Below are positions 13,927 to 23,115 of a DNA stretch of 64,000 nt, piece by piece (the first letter of the stretch is position 1; every line of letters starts with the position of its first letter). The translations under genes and the position numbers were made by a program. The stretch is from an uncultured Pelagibacteraceae bacterium. GTDB taxonomy: Bacteria > Pseudomonadota > Alphaproteobacteria > Pelagibacterales > Pelagibacteraceae. The stretch is taken from positions 302,766 to 366,765 of the forward strand of contig CACNYD010000001.1 in the NCBI GenBank assembly GCA_902624635.1. Direction: 5' to 3'. The notes under the pieces were generated by a model. It saw only the letters and a list, made by a program, of their open reading frames with translations, was not told the DNA's origin and did not search any database.

Positions 13927-15426
13927 ATGAAAAAATTATTATTGAAACTTAAAGAATTATATATGAGAATATTTAGAAATAAAAAGAGAGGTCTTGTGTT
14001 TGAATTCCCAAACGTGAAAGTTAAAATTTTAGAAGATAAAGTAAACATCAACAGAAATGCACAAACAGATGGGAAATTGAATATTCCTCCATCAAATTCA
14101 AAACATTTATCAGTTGCTGAAAATGAAGCGGTGGTCGCTGCAGATGAATTTAGAGCTTCACAGGTAAATAAAGCTATTGGTGCTTTAAAAAACTTAGAGG
14201 AACAAATAAGAGACAGTCAGTCAAAACTTGATCAGGATAATTTTCATATTGCGCATTTTAAAAATCAAATAAATGATCAACTCATTAATTCAGATAGTAG
14301 GCTGTCAAATTTAAAAGATATTTTTGAAAAAGAAGATAAACAAGTAAGAAATTTTAAACTAGAAAATCATTTAACAAGAGAACCTAATACCTTAACCTCT
14401 GGTAAAATTTTAATTGGTTTAGCGGTAATAGCTGTATTATTTGTTTTCGAGGTTATAGTAAACTCTAACTTACTTGCTCCTGCAATGACAAGTGGATTAA
14501 AAGAAGGACAATCTATTGCATTTGCTGTAGCTGCGTTGAACGTCTTTGTCTCTTTTGGCGTAGGTTATATTGCACTTAAAAACTTTCATCATTATAAAGT
14601 GATTAGAAAAATAATTTCTAAAGCTAGTTTATTTATATATTTAATTTTTATCTTTTATCTTAACTGGGCTTTAGGAGCATATAGAGCTATTCATGAAAAA
14701 ACGGGTGCAAATATGTTAGATATTTTGCAAGGTAATACTTCTAATATAGATCCATCAAATATTTCAGCTCATTTACCATGGACTGTTGACTTAACTTTTA
14801 ACTCAGTAATATTAGTTTTTCTTGGAATAGGTTTTGCAATTGCATCTTTAATAGATGGCTATTTATATAACGACCGTTATCCTGGCTATGGTGGTATTTC
14901 AAAATTAAGAAATGAAACAAAAATTGAGATTGATAGATTAAGAGAAAGATTATCACCTGAAATTAATAAAAAAGTAAGCAATGAAATTAAAACAACCAAC
15001 GAAAATAAAAATAATATTATTGAAAATATTTTACGAAAAGAATGGACACCAAATATAACATCATTACAAAATATATTTGATGGATACAAAAGATTTATTA
15101 ATGATCTTAATGGAGCACTTACACATACTGTCGGAGAATACAGAAGAGTAAATGAAACATATAGAAATGACCCACCCCCTGAATACTTTTCATCTGAACT
15201 TGGAAAAAAATTAAATGAAAAGCAAGAAGATACAAAAATCGTATTTGCTGGTTATTCTGACTTATATTTAAGCAAAGACCAAATTGAAAAACAAATGGCA
15301 AATTACTTAAATAAAATAGAAAACGAAGCTGATGAATATATAAAAGAGATTAACACATATCATGAACAAGAAGTTAATAAACAGATTGAGATGATAAGAA
15401 ATAAATACAATGTTGCCTTATCATAA
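13927..15426 (+). CDS. Four-TM membrane protein with flanking coiled coils, function unknown
   Basis: The 499-residue protein starts with a basic amphipathic segment. A charged helical region (about 65-150, e.g. KNLEEQIRDSQSKLDQ) leads to four membrane helices at about 160-178, 196-216, 232-252 and 292-313, then a long coiled-coil C-terminus (330-499). Both coiled-coil regions probably face the cytoplasm. No known family is recognised. The layout is reminiscent of mechanical or scaffold membrane proteins, but that is only a comparison of shape. It is the second gene of the rightward operon, 2 bases after the lipoprotein gene and 1 base before the next gene's ATG, so the products likely work together. 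Confidence 0.65.
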   Translation: MKKLLLKLKELYMRIFRNKKRGLVFEFPNVKVKILEDKVNINRNAQTDGKLNIPPSNSKHLSVAENEAVVAADEFRASQVNKAIGALKNLEEQIRDSQSKLDQDNFHIAHFKNQINDQLINSDSRLSNLKDIFEKEDKQVRNFKLENHLTREPNTLTSGKILIGLAVIAVLFVFEVIVNSNLLAPAMTSGLKEGQSIAFAVAALNVFVSFGVGYIALKNFHHYKVIRKIISKASLFIYLIFIFYLNWALGAYRAIHEKTGANMLDILQGNTSNIDPSNISAHLPWTVDLTFNSVILVFLGIGFAIASLIDGYLYNDRYPGYGGISKLRNETKIEIDRLRERLSPEINKKVSNEIKTTNENKNNIIENILRKEWTPNITSLQNIFDGYKRFINDLNGALTHTVGEYRRVNETYRNDPPPEYFSSELGKKLNEKQEDTKIVFAGYSDLYLSKDQIEKQMANYLNKIENEADEYIKEINTYHEQEVNKQIEMIRNKYNVALS

Positions 15427-15427
15427 A

Positions 15428-16363
15428 ATGATTAAAAAAATTCTTATAATCCTAATTTCAACAATTTTTATCTCAAACGCTAATGCAAAAGATTTACCAG
15501 AAGGTTATCCTGAATGTTGGCAAGATACAGATAATCCAGTAAATATTAATGTTAGACCATTAAATCAAAATCAAGCTAATATGGGTCAAAGTAAAGATCT
15601 ATTCCTTCCTCAAAACTCAAAGGTTGGTCATAAATTTATCCTAATTGATTTTACTTCGCCTCTTAAAAAAGCTCAAATAGATTGGATACAAAAAAGAGTA
15701 TTTGGAAAACCTTTGGCTAATACTACTCCACCATACTGGAGGGTCTCATACATGAAAATTGATGACACTAAAGTTCAGTCTCAAGAAATTGCTTATTCTC
15801 ATGGCAGAATGAAAACAGGAAAAAAATCAAAGTATAAAGGTGAAAAAACAAATTCAGGTTGTGAGGGAGATAAACAAATTCAAATTGCATATAAGGCTTG
15901 GGCGGATATTAACAAATCTTTTGAGACTAAATTTTTAAAAGATTATGAGTCTGAAGCAAATAGAAGTTTAATATTTGAGTATTTATTCCATATCTTAAGA
16001 GAACCTAGCTCAGATTTTACTTCAGAATATCCTATAAGAGAGCTTGTGATTGTCTCAGATTTAATGCAACACTCTAAAAGATTTTCATTCTACAGTCATT
16101 GTAAAACTGAATTATCGAATGTACCTAACAAATGCAGATCCTTTGAAAATTTGCTAAAGAAAACCAAAGTAAAAAATTATATTGATGATAGAAAGCCAAA
16201 GGCTGAAACTTTAAAAAATTTGAAAGTAACAATTCTTTATATAAATCATGATTATGAAACTCGAGATGGATTATCTAGTTCGCTGGTTGCTCTTTGGGAA
16301 GATTTATTTAAGTATATAGGAGTAACGAACTATGAGATTATTAAACAACTAGATATAGATTAA
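15428..16363 (+). CDS. Secreted VWA-like protein
   Basis: The ORF track begins at 15410, inside the previous gene; ATG 15428 starts a clean signal peptide (MIKKILIILISTIFISNANA), giving 311 residues. After a Cys-containing segment (PECWQD), the block FILIDFTSPL has the DxTS pattern at the end of a hydrophobic strand expected for a VWA MIDAS. A later strand with ELVIVSDLMQHS also fits the fold. The fold is inferred from pattern only; metal-binding third residues are not certain. Several Cys may form disulfides. It overlaps the next gene by one base (TAATG), tying it to the PrsW-like protease. Confidence 0.55.
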   Translation: MIKKILIILISTIFISNANAKDLPEGYPECWQDTDNPVNINVRPLNQNQANMGQSKDLFLPQNSKVGHKFILIDFTSPLKKAQIDWIQKRVFGKPLANTTPPYWRVSYMKIDDTKVQSQEIAYSHGRMKTGKKSKYKGEKTNSGCEGDKQIQIAYKAWADINKSFETKFLKDYESEANRSLIFEYLFHILREPSSDFTSEYPIRELVIVSDLMQHSKRFSFYSHCKTELSNVPNKCRSFENLLKKTKVKNYIDDRKPKAETLKNLKVTILYINHDYETRDGLSSSLVALWEDLFKYIGVTNYEIIKQLDID

Positions 16364-17184
16364 TGTTTTCATCGCCATTATTTATTTATCTTGCAACTAT
16401 AATACCGCCTATTCTTCTTGGAGTAATTATTTGGAAATCTGACAAATTTCCAGAACCAGGAAAATTTCTAGTGACATCTTTTATGTTAGGTGTCTCAATT
16501 TTTTTACCATTAGATTTTTTAATTATTTTTGCAGAAGATCATCTGGCACCTTTTCTTGGATTAAATTTAGACTCAATTGATAATTGGAGAGATGGTGGAG
16601 AATTTCCGTCAGGAGAGTATGCTTTTCTTCACTTTTTTAGAGCAGCATATTTAGAGGAGGGATTAAAATTTGCTTTTTTAATTTTTGTTTGCGTGAGATT
16701 GGATGCTCTAAATGAACCAATTGATGCAATAGTTTACGGCGCTGCTATTGGATTAGGTTACGCTGCAATGGAAAATTTAGGTTATTTGTATCTTGATAAA
16801 GCGTGGTCATTAGAAACGGTTAAAGTACGTTATTATCCTTTAGTTATGCATCTTGGCTTTGGTGTTGTTATGGGTTGGTTATTAAGTCAAAGTTTATTTG
16901 ATGAACCTAGTAAGTTTAAAAGAAGATTTTTGATTGTGCTTTCATTATTAATTCCCGTGATTTATCACGGAACTTATAATTATTATGGAACAGCAGATAT
17001 ATTTCCAATTCTTACTTTAATTTTAATCGCTTCAATTATTTATTGGGCACGAAGAGAGCAATTAAAAAAAATAACTGAAGGAGAAGATAAAGAAGTACCA
17101 CTAACGTCAGATATTACTATTTCTTATGGCTTGTCATTAGTAGTAGTTTCAATTGTAGTAATTTCTGCTATTCTTTATTCATAA
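16363..17184 (+). CDS. PrsW-family intramembrane protease
   Basis: The 273-residue protein has about seven or eight membrane segments and the PrsW hallmarks: EEGLK (Glu98-Glu99-x-x-Lys102), MENLGY (Glu137), MHLGFG (His163) and YHGTYNY (His202). From family knowledge PrsW proteases cut membrane proteins, such as anti-sigma factors in Bacillus subtilis, to transmit envelope signals. The TAATG overlap with the upstream VWA-like gene shows translational coupling; the target may be a product of this operon, which is inference. The start codon is fixed by that overlap. Confidence 0.85.
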   Translation: MFSSPLFIYLATIIPPILLGVIIWKSDKFPEPGKFLVTSFMLGVSIFLPLDFLIIFAEDHLAPFLGLNLDSIDNWRDGGEFPSGEYAFLHFFRAAYLEEGLKFAFLIFVCVRLDALNEPIDAIVYGAAIGLGYAAMENLGYLYLDKAWSLETVKVRYYPLVMHLGFGVVMGWLLSQSLFDEPSKFKRRFLIVLSLLIPVIYHGTYNYYGTADIFPILTLILIASIIYWARREQLKKITEGEDKEVPLTSDITISYGLSLVVVSIVVISAILYS

Positions 17185-17232
17185 TAAAAGTAATTAAAAA
17201 TAAATTCAAAGATTAATTTTAGAAGGTAAAAA

Positions 17233-17433
17233 ATGGAAATAATTTTAGTTATATTGGTTTATGGTGGTTTTGGTTATGCATTGTATAAAGTTGCAAAGTC
17301 TAAAAATAGGGAACCATTTATATGGATACTAATTGGCTTAATTCTATCGCCAATTATAGTTTTAATTATTTTAGCTTTAATGCCAACTATTAAAAATAAG
17401 AGAAAAATCAAAAAAAAAAGAGTTAAAAATTAA
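17233..17433 (+). CDS. Small membrane protein with basic tail
   Basis: The 66-residue protein has two hydrophobic segments (MEIILVILVYGGFGYALYKVA and FIWILIGLILSPIIVLIILALM) and a very basic C-terminus (KNKRKIKKKRVKN), which should face the cytoplasm. A ribosome-binding site (AGAAGG) sits about 7 bases before the ATG. It resembles the phospholipase_D-nuclease-like N-terminal hairpins of many small bacterial proteins, but no firm family is seen. It is probably last in the rightward envelope operon, 48 bases after the PrsW-like gene. Confidence 0.6.
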   Translation: MEIILVILVYGGFGYALYKVAKSKNREPFIWILIGLILSPIIVLIILALMPTIKNKRKIKKKRVKN

Positions 17434-17480
17434 ATTTTGTTTTAATTTTATTATCTAAAAAAATAGTTTATTAAACTTAA

Positions 17481-18116
17481 ATGCGTAAATTTAGAAAACT
17501 AGTCCTAGCCTGTGATGGTGAGGGTGCAAGTGGCAAAAGTACTGGAGCTAAACTGATATCTAAGAAATATGGGTTATTGTTAATAAATTCAGGATTAATT
17601 TATAGATATTGTAGTAAGTTAATTATTCAAAATAAGCCAAAAAACGATATTTTATTTTTAAGAAAAAAATTAAAAAAAGTATCCTATAACTATATTACTA
17701 AACAGAAACTTCACTCTGAAGAGATTAGTAAACATGTTGCAATAATCGCTAAAAATAAAAAAATAAGAGAGATAGTTAATTTAATGCAAAGAAAAATTAT
17801 TAGCTCTAATAAAAAAATCTGTGTGGAGGGTAGGGATATAGCAAGTAAAATATTAGCTAAAAAACCCAAGTATAACTTAGCTTTTTATTTTAAGTGTAAT
17901 TTGAATGAAGCAAGTAAAAGAAGGTGGCATGATTTAAAAAAGTCAATTCCATTAAAAGAAATAAAAAAATCTCTAAGAATTCGAACAATGATGGACAAAA
18001 AAAGAAAAAATAGTCCGTTAATAAAAGTAAAAGACGCCATTTTAATAAGGACGGACAAATTAGATAAAAAACAGGTTTTATCTAAAATGTCCGAGCATAT
18101 AGAAAAACTTAATTAA
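17481..18116 (+). CDS. cmk: (d)CMP kinase
   Basis: The 211-residue protein has the P-loop GEGASGKST (residues 14-22), the NSGLIYR segment that matches the TGAMYR nucleotide-binding block of Cmk, CVEGRDIAS for the conserved GRDIG motif, and SKRRWHDL plus the Pro-Leu-Ile-Lys-Val-Lys-Asp-Ala end, as in the family. It phosphorylates CMP/dCMP in pyrimidine nucleotide metabolism. The usual rpsA gene does not follow; the MFS gene is convergent and overlaps the stop by 4 bases. The sequence is divergent (NSGLIYR rather than TGAMYR), so catalytic efficiency or substrate could differ. Confidence 0.8.
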   Translation: MRKFRKLVLACDGEGASGKSTGAKLISKKYGLLLINSGLIYRYCSKLIIQNKPKNDILFLRKKLKKVSYNYITKQKLHSEEISKHVAIIAKNKKIREIVNLMQRKIISSNKKICVEGRDIASKILAKKPKYNLAFYFKCNLNEASKRRWHDLKKSIPLKEIKKSLRIRTMMDKKRKNSPLIKVKDAILIRTDKLDKKQVLSKMSEHIEKLN

Positions 18117-19402
18117 ATTTGTTTGTTTTCCTCTTTAACTGGTTCCTCAATAGGTTCTGTAGTAGGATTAAGTTCAATTCCAGCTGGTGTAATTGTTTGA
18201 GGCATTGCAACAAATTGTGAGTCTGGATTTTCTACAGTTTCTCTTACTCTCATTCTATAAATTCCAAAAACACCTATTAAAGAATGAAAGAAAAATAAAA
18301 AAATAAAAAATCCATTAGAGCCGACAAGATCCATGAATATTGAGCATAAAAATGGTCCACTCATTGCACCCAGTCCAAAAACAAACTGTAGACCTGCGCC
18401 GGCTGCTACAAATTTTTCTTTTGGAATATAATCGTTTGTATGTGCTAAAATTTGAGAAAACATTGGTAAACTACAAAAAGAAAAAAGGATTAAAAAAACA
18501 TAGAACCAAAATTTACTTGTTGCGAGTCCACCAGGTAGGTACATTTGTCTTGAAACTAAAATTGCAAGAATTGCAAAGAGTGCTGCTCCAAAAGTAGAGA
18601 AGACTATCACTTTTCTTCTATCGTACATGTCTGATATTTTTCCAATAGGAAATTGAGAGACAGCTCCAGAAACCGCTAAAAGAAATGTTACTATGGAAAT
18701 TTCAAATATTGTAAAATTCATAGACGTTGCGTAAACTGCTAATAAAGTAAATAAAGCTGCTTGTATTGTTCCATAAAAAAATGAACTTACCATTCCAAAT
18801 GGAGATGTTTCATAAAGTTCTTGAAGTTTCATCGCTTTAATTCTTTTAAAAGTAGGTGGTTTTTTTTTAGTTAATAAAATAGGAATTAGCGCAATTGAGG
18901 TTATAACTGAAACTAAAATAAAGGGTTGAAAATTAGCTGGGCTACTAAAATTTAAGAGGAACATGCCAACTCCCATAGACCCATACAATATGACCATATA
19001 AATTGATAATATACTTCCTCTATTTTTATTTGTTGATCTATCGTTCAACCAACTTTCAGCTACGGTGTAAATACAAACCATACTTACTCCTGTTAAGACT
19101 CTTAATAAAAACCAAATAAATGGATTTATTAAAATCGAGTGCATTAAGATTACTAATGATGCTAATGATGCAAAAGCAGCAAAAACTCTTATATGTCCCA
19201 CTCTTGAAATTATGTTAGGTATTGTCGCAGCTCCAATAAAATATCCAACAAAGTAACCAGACATCATAAATCCAGTTGCAGTCAAACTAAATTCTTCTTG
19301 AACAGCTCTTACACCGAGTAAAGATCCTTGAAATCCGTAAGCCATCATTATAAAGCCCATACCTAAAAACAATGCCCAAGAATTCTTTAAAACTTTATCC
19401 AT
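18113..19402 (-). CDS. MFS transporter
   Basis: The 429-residue protein has twelve predicted helices and a typical MFS layout. The A-like motif between helices 8 and 9 is GKISDMYDRRKVI, and the first-half loop NIISRVGHIRV fills the matching place. The C-terminus has an acidic/Pro tail (PTTEPIEEPVKEE). It resembles the YcaD/CynX type of MFS exporters. The substrate cannot be read. It is the last gene of the leftward run, 59 bases after the EamA gene, so co-transcription is possible. The ATG at 19402 begins just before the first helix. Confidence 0.85.
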   Translation of the reverse strand: MDKVLKNSWALFLGMGFIMMAYGFQGSLLGVRAVQEEFSLTATGFMMSGYFVGYFIGAATIPNIISRVGHIRVFAAFASLASLVILMHSILINPFIWFLLRVLTGVSMVCIYTVAESWLNDRSTNKNRGSILSIYMVILYGSMGVGMFLLNFSSPANFQPFILVSVITSIALIPILLTKKKPPTFKRIKAMKLQELYETSPFGMVSSFFYGTIQAALFTLLAVYATSMNFTIFEISIVTFLLAVSGAVSQFPIGKISDMYDRRKVIVFSTFGAALFAILAILVSRQMYLPGGLATSKFWFYVFLILFSFCSLPMFSQILAHTNDYIPKEKFVAAGAGLQFVFGLGAMSGPFLCSIFMDLVGSNGFFIFLFFFHSLIGVFGIYRMRVRETVENPDSQFVAMPQTITPAGIELNPTTEPIEEPVKEENKQI

Positions 19403-19461
19403 AAAAATTGCGCTAATTATCCGCCATCTATAAGTAAATCAAGACTTAATTGTGACTGAGA

Positions 19462-20322
19462 TTAATATTTTTTTAGTTTTAAAAATGAGTGGATAGCAAT
19501 AGTTGCTATAATTACAGCTCCCCCGTACAGTGTCTCAATACTTGGCTGTTCTTTTATAATTAACCAAACCCATATTGGACCAATTATTGTCTCTAGTAAG
19601 AAAAAAAGATTAACCTCTGCAGCTGGGATAAACCTTGGAGCAATAGTTACCAAAACAAATGGTATTGCAACACATAAAATACACATTAAGGGTACTATAA
19701 TAAGGTCTTTCTCTAAAAGAGAAAAACTTTCAATAAAAAATAAAGCAAACATTGCAACAAATAGTTTTCCCACTACAGCGGCTGGAACAAGGTTTTTTGA
19801 TTTGGCAGATCTAATTGTGATAGCACCTACTGCAAGACCAATAGCAGTGATAAAACCTAAAATATCTCCATAAAAGTTACCAAGCTTGAGGGAGTCGAAG
19901 AAAATGTAGATAATGGCAACAAAAGTAACAATTATTGAAACCCATGTTTTTTTATCAGGGGGCTCCTTTAAGACAATAGCCCCAAGTATTGCTGATAGCA
20001 TTGGTGCAGTAGCTATCATTACTAAAGTATTTGCTACATTAGTATTTTGAATGGAGATTACAAAGGTAATATTTGTAACACTAAAAGTAGCTACATAAAT
20101 TAAACCGTGATAACCACTTGTAAAAAGTAATTTAAAAAAGTTTAATTTGTAAATTAGCAGCATTCCAAAAAAAACAGTCGCAAAAGGAATTATTCCTCTA
20201 TAAAAAACGAGTCCCCAAGTATCTATATTTGAAAGTCTGATGAATAAGGAATCTGGTGTAATAAACATTACAGCCACGAATGCAAGTAGTGATCCTTTTT
20301 GTTGATCCGTTAAATCTCTCAT
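19462..20322 (-). CDS. DMT superfamily (EamA) transporter
   Basis: The ORF track starts at a TTG (20340). ATG 20322 forms an ATGA overlap with the gshB stop (20319-20321) and is the better start, giving 286 residues (MRDLTDQQKG...). The protein has about ten helices in two EamA repeats; the end of the first has ATAPMLSAILGAIVLKE, the second ends with ETIIGPIWVWLIIKE. The coupling to gshA-gshB suggests a role in moving a glutathione-related or other small thiol compound, but that is inference. Neighbouring MFS gene follows on the same strand. Confidence 0.82.
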   Translation of the reverse strand: MRDLTDQQKGSLLAFVAVMFITPDSLFIRLSNIDTWGLVFYRGIIPFATVFFGMLLIYKLNFFKLLFTSGYHGLIYVATFSVTNITFVISIQNTNVANTLVMIATAPMLSAILGAIVLKEPPDKKTWVSIIVTFVAIIYIFFDSLKLGNFYGDILGFITAIGLAVGAITIRSAKSKNLVPAAVVGKLFVAMFALFFIESFSLLEKDLIIVPLMCILCVAIPFVLVTIAPRFIPAAEVNLFFLLETIIGPIWVWLIIKEQPSIETLYGGAVIIATIAIHSFLKLKKY

Positions 20323-21245
20323 GCTTTTAAATCTTTCCAAAAAGTTTTTGCATGATTAATTTTTGAAATATCATATAAAGTTTTTAATCCGGTTGGAGAT
20401 GTTATATTAATATCCCCATTAAGTTTTTGATCAATGAAATCAATTCCAGCAAAATAAATTTGCTCTTTTTTTAAATCCTTTGCTATTATTTTTGATATTT
20501 TTTTTTCTAATTTTGTTAATTGAGCGTTTTTCGCAATAGCTCCTTTGCTCATGTTACTTAAATAAGATCCTCTTTTAGGTACTCTAGATATTACACCACA
20601 TACTTTACCATTAATTAAAAATACTCTTTTATCTCCTTTACTTATTTTAGATAAATATTTCTGACACATTATATAATTATGTTTTTTTATAAATTTTTTT
20701 ATAAAATCTAAACTGAATTTACTTAGTAAATGAATTTCATTTCCACTAAAACTGTGAATAGGTTTTAAAATTACGTACTTATTTTTCTTAAAAAAACTTT
20801 TAATCTCTTCAATATTTTGTGTAAAAATTGTACTAGGCATAAATTTTTTATATTTAATTGAATAAAGTTTCTCAGAAATATTTCTGATAGAGGTAGGATT
20901 ATTGATAATCTTAACTTTATTTTTAATCTTCTCCAGTATGTACGTTGTAGAGATGTATTCCATATTAAAAGGTGGATCTTGTCTTATTAAAATAAATTTA
21001 CATCTTACAAGATCTAATTTTTGTTTTTTTAAAATTTTATAAAATTTTTTGTTATTATAATTAAACTTAATGAAAAAACCTTTAGCGATAACTTTTGAGC
21101 CTATAACTGATAAATTTTTTGGATCGTAATAAAAAATTTTGTATCTTTTTTTTTGAATTTCATTAGCTAAAAAAATACTTGTATCTGTTTTTGGGTTTAG
21201 TTTTGAGGGGTGATTACCTTGTATAGCAATAATTTTATTTGTCAT
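20319..21245 (-). CDS. gshB: Glutathione synthetase
   Basis: The 308-residue protein matches GshB: the N-terminal pre-ATP-grasp domain with FILIRQDPPFNMEYIS (the conserved RxDPPFD-like motif), NNPTSIRNISEKLYS (the NxPxxIRxxNEKL motif) and the ATP-grasp domain with YVILKPIHSFSGNEI, GDKRVFLINGKV and FAGIDFID/NITSPTGL (the NVTSPTG motif). It joins gamma-glutamylcysteine and glycine. It is slightly shorter than the E. coli protein (316 residues). It overlaps gshA by 11 bases and eamA by 4, so all three are one operon. Confidence 0.9.
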   Translation of the reverse strand: MTNKIIAIQGNHPSKLNPKTDTSIFLANEIQKKRYKIFYYDPKNLSVIGSKVIAKGFFIKFNYNNKKFYKILKKQKLDLVRCKFILIRQDPPFNMEYISTTYILEKIKNKVKIINNPTSIRNISEKLYSIKYKKFMPSTIFTQNIEEIKSFFKKNKYVILKPIHSFSGNEIHLLSKFSLDFIKKFIKKHNYIMCQKYLSKISKGDKRVFLINGKVCGVISRVPKRGSYLSNMSKGAIAKNAQLTKLEKKISKIIAKDLKKEQIYFAGIDFIDQKLNGDINITSPTGLKTLYDISKINHAKTFWKDLKA

Positions 21246-22530
21246 ATAGGTCTTTTAAATTTTCATTTTTTGAAAATTTACTAATCATATGATCTGCATT
21301 CGTTTTTCTATTATCAATTACTTTTTGCAAGTGATTTAAAAACAAAGTTTCATTTTTTCGACTTTTATTTAGTATATCCCTGTCATCTAATCCTTTTCTC
21401 GAGATCTCTAACAAAATTGATGCCCAATGAAGAAGGTCTTTGTCCATTAATTGAGTATTAAAACCTTTTTGTGGAGCTTCCAAATAAGCATTGATTATCT
21501 TATCTTTGTCCCAGGAAGAAACTAAGTTATGAACTTCATCCAAATTTCCATATAACATTCCGATAAAAAATGCTGGTCCTGCACAAAGACAATCCCAACC
21601 ACATGTATCCATGGACCTTAATTCAATATATTTTTTCAATCTATTTTCAGTAAATATGGTGCTTAAGTGTAAAGAAAGATCATTTTCAGTTGGTAGCCGA
21701 TTTGAGACTTCAGCTATTTTTCCATTCATAAAATCTTTAAAGGTATATTTAGCGCCAGAAAGATAATTTTGTTTATCTAAAATAAATAAAATTGGAAAAT
21801 TCATTACAAAATCTGCATATTTTTCAAAATTTAAATTTTCAAAAAATAATTTTGGAAGTCCTCCACGAGAAGTATTCTGCCATACTTTTGATCTATAAGA
21901 TAAGTAATTGCTCTTTTTTTTTTCAACTATTGATGAATTAGCAAATAAAGCTATTGAGATGGGAACTATTGAATTTACGACTTTAAATTTTTTAATAAAG
22001 TCATCCTCAGACAAATAATCAATATTTAATTGAGTGCCGCAAGTTCTATACATCATATCTAAACTTAATTCTCCACCTAGTGGCATATCCTTGGTCATTA
22101 GTTTATATCTTTGCTTAGGATTATTTGGTATATCATTAAGTTTTGAAATTGGATCAAAACCAGAGCTTACAATATTTATATTAAGTTTTCTTGTTACTTG
22201 TCTAAGCTCAAAGAGATAATCATGTGACTCTGAACATGCTTCGTGAATATTATTAAGTTTTTCACCAGATAACTCAATTTGGTTTCCTGGTTCTAGAGTA
22301 ATATTTTTACCTCCTTTATTTAAACCTATTATGTTATCTTTTTCTTTAATTGGGTTCCAACCAAATTCATTCAAAGCTGAAAACATCTCTTTTATTTTAG
22401 AATAATCAATCCTCTTGTTATTTTTGCTATCAAAAAGAAATTTTTCATGCTCTATCCCAATTTTAAAATTTTTCTTATTCTTTATTCCAGAATTAAAGTA
22501 TTTAATTATATTTTCTTTAGAATTAATCAT
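21235..22530 (-). CDS. gshA: Glutamate-cysteine ligase (class 2 type)
   Basis: The track start (22551) is TTG; ATG 22530 (MINSKENIIKYF) gives 431 residues and is preferred. The protein matches the plant/alphaproteobacterial glutamate-cysteine ligase family: FKIGIEHEKFLFD (Glu-His-Glu metal/Glu-binding block), ITLEPGNQIELSG, MPLGGELSLDMMYRTCGTQLNIDY, and YIELRSMDTCGW. It makes gamma-glutamylcysteine, the first step of glutathione synthesis. It overlaps gshB by 11 bases. The HD-domain gene precedes it by 24 bases. Confidence 0.9.
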   Translation of the reverse strand: MINSKENIIKYFNSGIKNKKNFKIGIEHEKFLFDSKNNKRIDYSKIKEMFSALNEFGWNPIKEKDNIIGLNKGGKNITLEPGNQIELSGEKLNNIHEACSESHDYLFELRQVTRKLNINIVSSGFDPISKLNDIPNNPKQRYKLMTKDMPLGGELSLDMMYRTCGTQLNIDYLSEDDFIKKFKVVNSIVPISIALFANSSIVEKKKSNYLSYRSKVWQNTSRGGLPKLFFENLNFEKYADFVMNFPILFILDKQNYLSGAKYTFKDFMNGKIAEVSNRLPTENDLSLHLSTIFTENRLKKYIELRSMDTCGWDCLCAGPAFFIGMLYGNLDEVHNLVSSWDKDKIINAYLEAPQKGFNTQLMDKDLLHWASILLEISRKGLDDRDILNKSRKNETLFLNHLQKVIDNRKTNADHMISKFSKNENLKDLYDK

Positions 22531-22554
22531 ATCACGATAACAACTTACCAAACT

Positions 22555-23112
22555 TTATAGTGAAGAATATGGTTTCCTTGAAAAAATTTTTTTTACATAG
22601 GGTTTAAAAAAATCTAAAGGTAAAGACTCATAATTTGGGTCAAAGGAGTTTTGATCGTATTTTTCACAAAAATCTACTGTATCTTTATAATATTTATGAT
22701 TTTTATACTCGTCTCTTTTATTTTTGTTTCCACCTAAATGATGGGCGTAGTAAAACATCTGAAACTCACCATGTTTCTCTACAATCCAATGAGTTTTTTC
22801 TGAAACATAAGGTTTAAGTATGGCAGCAGCATATTCTGAATGGTTCATAGGAGCTAATTCATCTCCAATATCATGCAATAGAGCAGCAACAATCATCTCG
22901 TCACTTTCACCATTTCTATATGCTCTCGTTGCACTCTGAAGTGAGTGTTCTAATCTTGAAATCTGATAACCTTCTAGGGTCTCAGTAAGTCCAGACATGA
23001 ATTTTAAAATCCTATCAGCTGTTTTACTTGCAAAATTTTTTTCGTGCTTATCTAAAAAAAGGTAATCTTCTTTGGTACCTTTTTTCATTTCTGTAAAACT
23101 TACTTTTTTCAT
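22555..23112 (-). CDS. HD-domain protein (possible diiron oxygenase/PhnZ-like)
   Basis: The 185-residue protein has an HD-type metal site: LEHSLQSAT (His), LLHDIGDE (His-Asp), MNHSEYAA, VEKHGEFQ and YYAHHLG. The block of several His after HDIG (H-x-x-Y, HG.FQ, H.LG), and the downstream FCEKYDQNSFDPNY, resemble HD-domain oxygenases of the PhnZ/MIOX group more than HD phosphohydrolases. This call is from motif order and is not certain. The gene lies 3 bases after purF and 24 bases before gshA, within a single leftward run. Confidence 0.65.
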   Translation of the reverse strand: MKKVSFTEMKKGTKEDYLFLDKHEKNFASKTADRILKFMSGLTETLEGYQISRLEHSLQSATRAYRNGESDEMIVAALLHDIGDELAPMNHSEYAAAILKPYVSEKTHWIVEKHGEFQMFYYAHHLGGNKNKRDEYKNHKYYKDTVDFCEKYDQNSFDPNYESLPLDFFKPYVKKIFSRKPYSSL

Positions 23113-23115
23113 AAA

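Noticed and set aside
15410-15427. Earlier ATG for the VWA-like protein
   Set aside because: It lies inside the preceding gene and would put polar residues before the signal peptide; ATG 15428 directly begins it.
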